Assembly: GCA_021160245.1 (NCBI GenBank)
Contig: JAGHCW010000015.1
Location: 1-9,940, forward strand
Direction of reading: 5' to 3'
From: a bacterium
GTDB lineage: Bacteria; B130-G9
DNA: 9,940 nucleotides
The notes under the pieces are model-generated. The model did not search any database and was not told the DNA's origin. It saw only the letters and a program-made list of their open reading frames with translations. Position numbers and translations under genes: made by a program. Position 1 is the stretch's first letter. The number at the start of each line of letters is the position of its first letter. Positions 7,131 to 9,940 of the stretch are shown here, in pieces.

Positions 7131-8891
7131 ATGACCTTGCCGAAAGGCGCCAAGTGCAAACGAGAACTCACAAGTCAGCGTGCCCGATCAGAGGGCTACG
7201 AAATCGACGCGCTTCGCCTCGGTTGCGGATTCTCAAGGGAAGACCTCTCTCGCCCGTTAGTTCTAGTTGAGAGCTCTTTCGGTCAATCGCACCCCGGGAG
7301 CATTCACCTGAAGGCGCTGACGGATAAGGCGTCCGAAGGGCTGCTCCAGGCGGGCTGCAGGCCAGCCCAGTACTTCTGCACGGACGTTTGTGACGGCATA
7401 ACCCAGGGCACGGAGGCCATGAGGCTCTCCTTAGCGTCAAGGGAGGTGATTGCCCTTGCGGCAGAGCTGCACGGCAAGTCCGCGCATTGCGACGGAGCGG
7501 TCTTCATATCCAGCTGCGACAAGGCCATTCCAGGGCATTTGATCGCAGCAGCGCGGCTTGATGTGCCATCCATTTTTGTCCCCGGGGGGGTGATGTCTCA
7601 CGGGGCGTCATTCAGAACTCTGGAGGCCGTAGTTGACGTCCAGCGAAAGCGAGAACGTGGCGAGATTTCTCGCGCCTCCCGTGACGCCTTGTATGATGAC
7701 GGCTGCCCCACGGCTGGCGCGTGTGCATTCATGGGCACGGCCTGCACAATGCAGATAATGACCGAGGCGTTTGGCTTGACGCTTCCGGGCGCTGCACTTT
7801 GTCCCGCAACCGGTTTCGAAATCCAACGGTCAGCAGAGATGGCCGGACGCAGCCTCGCGGCTCTTGTTGAGAAAGGGACGAGATTCGGGGATATTGTTAC
7901 AAAGCAATCGATGATGAACGCGATCAAGATACTCGCCGCTGTCGGCGGATCGACGAACGCTCTTCTGCACATCATGGCTCTTGCCACGTCAATGTGTATC
8001 GATCTCACACTGAGGGAGGTCGATGAGTTGCTTCGGATGACCCCTCTTCTCTGCGACATCAAGCCCTCTGGGCGCTATCCTTCGGACCTTTTCTGGTATG
8101 CGGGCGGCGTGCCTCAAGTCATACGAAGCCTGGGCGATGCCATCGACCGGGACGCGACCTCTGTCTCCGGACAAACGCTGAGAGATGCGGCAAGGTCCTA
8201 TCTTGACAGCCGTTCGCAGGAGATTTCGAGGGGATACCTTGGGAGATTCGCGCTCACGCCGGATGAGATCATCCGACCCGCTGCCAATCCAGTCCGAGAA
8301 TGCGCTCCGATGGTGATTCTCTTCGGCAATCTGGCCCCAAATGGCGCTGTGGTCAAGCGAACGTCAGGCGAAGTATCGGAACGGGAGAATTTTTCGGCGA
8401 GAGTCTTCGACGGCGAGAAGAGCGCCATTTCCGCAATAAGCGATTCTGAGATCAAGGCCGGTGAGGCGATTGTGATAAGATATGAAGGACCTCGGGCGAC
8501 TGGGATGCCGGAGCAATTCTATGCGACTGAGCTTCTGGCTTTGAACGAGAAGATAGCGAGCAGCGTCGCGGTGATGACGGATGGCCGGTTCTCGGGAGCG
8601 ACTCGGGGCATCTCGGTTGGTCATATTTCACCCGAGGCTCAGGACGGTGGGCCAATCGCTCTTCTTCGGGACGGGGACCGTATCTCGATAGACGTTCAGG
8701 CCGGCAAGCTCGAGCTCGTTGGCCTTAAAGAAGGTCGATTTTCAGAGGGTGATGCCGAGAGAGAACTGGCCAGAAGACTTGAGTCGCACGTTAGGCCGCA
8801 ATCAATGGAGCACACGGGCCTCCTTGCATTATATACATCACTTGCCTCGCCAGCAGAAAGGGGCTGCCTCATGGAGCCGGGAGAGCGATGA
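7131..8891 (+). CDS. IlvD/Edd-family Fe-S dehydratase (dihydroxy-acid or sugar-acid dehydratase)
   Basis: A 586-residue member of the IlvD/Edd family, which removes water from 2,3-dihydroxy acids using an Fe-S cluster. IlvD acts in valine/isoleucine synthesis; relatives act on 6-phosphogluconate or sugar acids. Cluster-ligand candidates are Cys87 (CDGITQG), Cys129 (SSCDK) and Cys198 (GACAFMGTA). GGSTNALLH, ILFGNLAPNGAVVK, VIRYEGP and TDGRFSGATRG (catalytic Ser488) with GHISPEAQDGGPIAL are all present. The C-terminal half is IlvD-like, but CDGITQG and GACAFMGTA resemble Edd, so substrate is unsettled and no gene symbol is given. The frame is open to a TTG at 7107; ATG 7131 is preferred, although GGAG at 7126-7129 is only one base from it and would suit TTG 7137 better. 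Its stop overlaps the sirtuin start. Confidence 0.85.
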   Translation: MTLPKGAKCKRELTSQRARSEGYEIDALRLGCGFSREDLSRPLVLVESSFGQSHPGSIHLKALTDKASEGLLQAGCRPAQYFCTDVCDGITQGTEAMRLSLASREVIALAAELHGKSAHCDGAVFISSCDKAIPGHLIAAARLDVPSIFVPGGVMSHGASFRTLEAVVDVQRKRERGEISRASRDALYDDGCPTAGACAFMGTACTMQIMTEAFGLTLPGAALCPATGFEIQRSAEMAGRSLAALVEKGTRFGDIVTKQSMMNAIKILAAVGGSTNALLHIMALATSMCIDLTLREVDELLRMTPLLCDIKPSGRYPSDLFWYAGGVPQVIRSLGDAIDRDATSVSGQTLRDAARSYLDSRSQEISRGYLGRFALTPDEIIRPAANPVRECAPMVILFGNLAPNGAVVKRTSGEVSERENFSARVFDGEKSAISAISDSEIKAGEAIVIRYEGPRATGMPEQFYATELLALNEKIASSVAVMTDGRFSGATRGISVGHISPEAQDGGPIALLRDGDRISIDVQAGKLELVGLKEGRFSEGDAERELARRLESHVRPQSMEHTGLLALYTSLASPAERGCLMEPGER

Positions 8892-9661
8892 TAGAAGATG
8901 AAGTGCAAGAGCAGATAGAGTCTCTTGCCGATGTGCTGAGCCAAGCGAAGCACGCGATAGCGCTCACTGGGGCGGGCATCTCCGTCGAGAGCGGCATTCC
9001 GGCGTTTCGTGGCGAGGGCGGGCTATGGGAGAAGTATCCTGCTGATGAATATGCAACCTACTCAGGATTTCTCACAAATCCCTTAAAACAATGGGCGTTT
9101 TTCAAAGAACTGTACACGACCCTCAGCGATGCGGCGCCTAATCCAGCCCATTACGCGCTCGCGGAGCTGGAGCGGTTGGGTATGCTCAAGAGCATCATAA
9201 CGCAGAATATCGACAATCTTCATCAGCGGGCTGGCAGCAAGAGGGTTCTAGAGTTTCACGGGACGACTCAGAAGCTCGAGTGTATGAGTTGCGGAGCTGT
9301 CCTCCCGTTTTCGGAGGAGGCAATCGCGGCGCCTGTGCCGACCTGCCGATGTGGGGGCGTTCTGAAGCCTATGATTGTCCTGTTCGGCGAGCAGATAGCG
9401 GATGACTCGCTCAGAAACGCCCAAAATGAGGCGCTGCTCTGTGACATTATGCTCGTCATCGGAACATCCGCTCAGGTCGTGCCCGCCTCAATGTTGCCGG
9501 TTATCGCCAAGAGCCGAGGCGCGATGATTCTTGAGATGAATGTTGAAAGGACGCTGCTTTCGAATGATGTTGCCGATGTTAGCTTACTTGGTTCGGCGAG
9601 CTTGAGGTTACCGAGAGTTGTTGAACTAGTTTCAGATGGTATTATCCCGTCAGGCGCTTAG
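8888..9661 (+). CDS. Sir2-family NAD-dependent protein deacylase
   Basis: A 257-residue sirtuin, close to full family length. It shows the NAD-binding GAGISVESGIPAFRG (28-42), TQNIDNLH (105-112), the catalytic His124 in EFHGT, a zinc site with Cys132-x2-Cys135 and Cys153-x-Cys155, then IVLFGE and VIGTSAQVVPA. These enzymes remove acetyl or other acyl groups from protein lysines with NAD as co-substrate. The segment WAFFKELY lacks the Tyr-x2-Arg pair that marks desuccinylases such as CobB and SIRT5, and the protein resembles Thermotoga Sir2, so deacetylation is the likelier activity. The second zinc pair is CxC rather than CxxC. Its ATG overlaps the dehydratase stop (ATGA), and GGAGAG at 8880-8885 is a close ribosome site, implying translational coupling. 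Confidence 0.92.
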   Translation: MIEDEVQEQIESLADVLSQAKHAIALTGAGISVESGIPAFRGEGGLWEKYPADEYATYSGFLTNPLKQWAFFKELYTTLSDAAPNPAHYALAELERLGMLKSIITQNIDNLHQRAGSKRVLEFHGTTQKLECMSCGAVLPFSEEAIAAPVPTCRCGGVLKPMIVLFGEQIADDSLRNAQNEALLCDIMLVIGTSAQVVPASMLPVIAKSRGAMILEMNVERTLLSNDVADVSLLGSASLRLPRVVELVSDGIIPSGA

Positions 9662-9688
9662 CGTCCTGTGGCCGGTTTCGAGTTTTTT
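9651..9688 (+). terminator. Weak hairpin plus T-run after the sirtuin gene
   Basis: CAGGCGC at 9651-9657 can pair with GCG and CCTG at 9661-9668 around a TTA loop, with one bulged T at 9664; the hairpin contains the sirtuin stop codon. A run of six T follows only at 9683-9688, 14 bases beyond the stem. In a canonical intrinsic terminator the T-run would abut the stem, so this is a poor match and may be fortuitous. Confidence 0.22.
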
Positions 9689-9785
9689 AGCAGGGCGGAT
9701 TTTGGGCGTTTGCGGGTAATAGGGCAGTATATTGAGTGATGTAACGAGGTTGTCTTTTTGCCTTTCTTAGCGAGAACCATGTCAA

Positions 9786-9940
9786 ATGGGATACAATCCA
9801 AATAGCCTCCGCAACCTAGGTGTCATCGCGCATATTGACGCCGGGAAGACGACATTCACCGAGCGAGCGCTCTTCTACACCGGGAAGACGCACAAGCTTG
9901 GCGAGGTGGACGAGGGTTCCACCACGATGGACTGGATGGA
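9786..9940 (+). CDS. fusA: Translation elongation factor G, N-terminal fragment
   Basis: Only the first 51 codons lie in the window and the gene runs off the right edge. EF-G is the GTPase that moves the ribosome one codon along the mRNA. The fragment has the P-loop region [13 protein letters not shown] (residues 11-23) and then [19 protein letters not shown] and STTMDWM (45-51), the EF-G signature leading into switch I. Vertebrate and Escherichia coli type EF-Gs read GEVHDG here; GEVDEG is seen in other bacterial EF-Gs, so a paralogue is possible. The ATG at 9786 is chosen because the ATG at 9779 is in another frame that stops quickly. The ribosome site (GAGA at 9772-9775) is weak. Confidence 0.88.
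   Translation, partial: MGYNPNSLRNLGVIAHIDAGKTTFTERALFYTGKTHKLGEVDEGSTTMDWM

Noticed and set aside
7598-8062. 154-residue open frame on the minus strand
   Set aside because: It is a shadow of the dehydratase gene with no motif and no independent start signals.
9702-9733. Promoter for fusA
   Set aside because: TATATT at 9728-9733 resembles a -10 box, but the candidate -35 elements give spacers of 12 or 20 bases, outside the workable range.
1-9940. CRISPR array, tRNA, rRNA or prophage
   Set aside because: No regularly spaced direct repeats, cloverleaf sequence, conserved rRNA segments or phage structural genes were seen on reading both strands.

Overview
The window is a bacterial chromosomal segment of moderate GC content with every recognisable gene on the + strand. 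It uses the standard code, Shine-Dalgarno-type starts and a mix of ATG and GTG starts. The genes do not fix the phylum. A large secreted transglutaminase-like protein, a lone gatC, a DnaC/DnaI-type loader and a TmSir2-like sirtuin together suggest an uncultured or poorly characterised bacterial lineage, but this is inference. No phage, IS, CRISPR, tRNA or rRNA is visible.

Layout. Bases 1-458 are a non-coding, visibly AT-richer leader with several inverted repeats and a near-consensus sigma-70 promoter (TTGACA-N16-TATGAT at 314-341), followed by two small leader hairpins and a strong Shine-Dalgarno site. Bases 459-3806 encode a 1115-residue exported protein: signal peptide, long uncharacterised N-terminal half, transglutaminase-like core with a Cys-His-Asp set, carboxypeptidase-regulatory-like beta domain, and two C-terminal 106-residue repeats with Asp-rich DDG...GDG loops. 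A compact run follows: gatC (3811-4104), a DnaC/IstB-type AAA+ ATPase with an N-terminal zinc cluster (4133-4912), a cyclase/kynurenine-formamidase-like hydrolase (4902-5561), a beta-class DNA methyltransferase fused to an Mrr-like nuclease domain (5623-7101), an IlvD/Edd-family Fe-S dehydratase (7131-8891), a Sir2 deacylase (8888-9661) and, after 124 bases, the start of an EF-G gene (from 9786, cut by the window end).

How the genes relate. Short gaps and overlaps from 3806 to 9661 (4, 28, -11, 61, 29 and -4 bases) fit one transcription unit or a few overlapping ones. The functions are unlike each other: amidotransferase subunit, helicase loader, metal hydrolase, DNA modification, dehydratase, deacylase. 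I see no obvious single pathway. The best-supported local pairing is dehydratase plus sirtuin, joined by an ATGA overlap. The items most worth a second look are the secreted transglutaminase-like protein, the methyltransferase-nuclease fusion, and the dehydratase with mixed IlvD and Edd signatures. I did not find evidence strong enough to claim a new multi-gene system.
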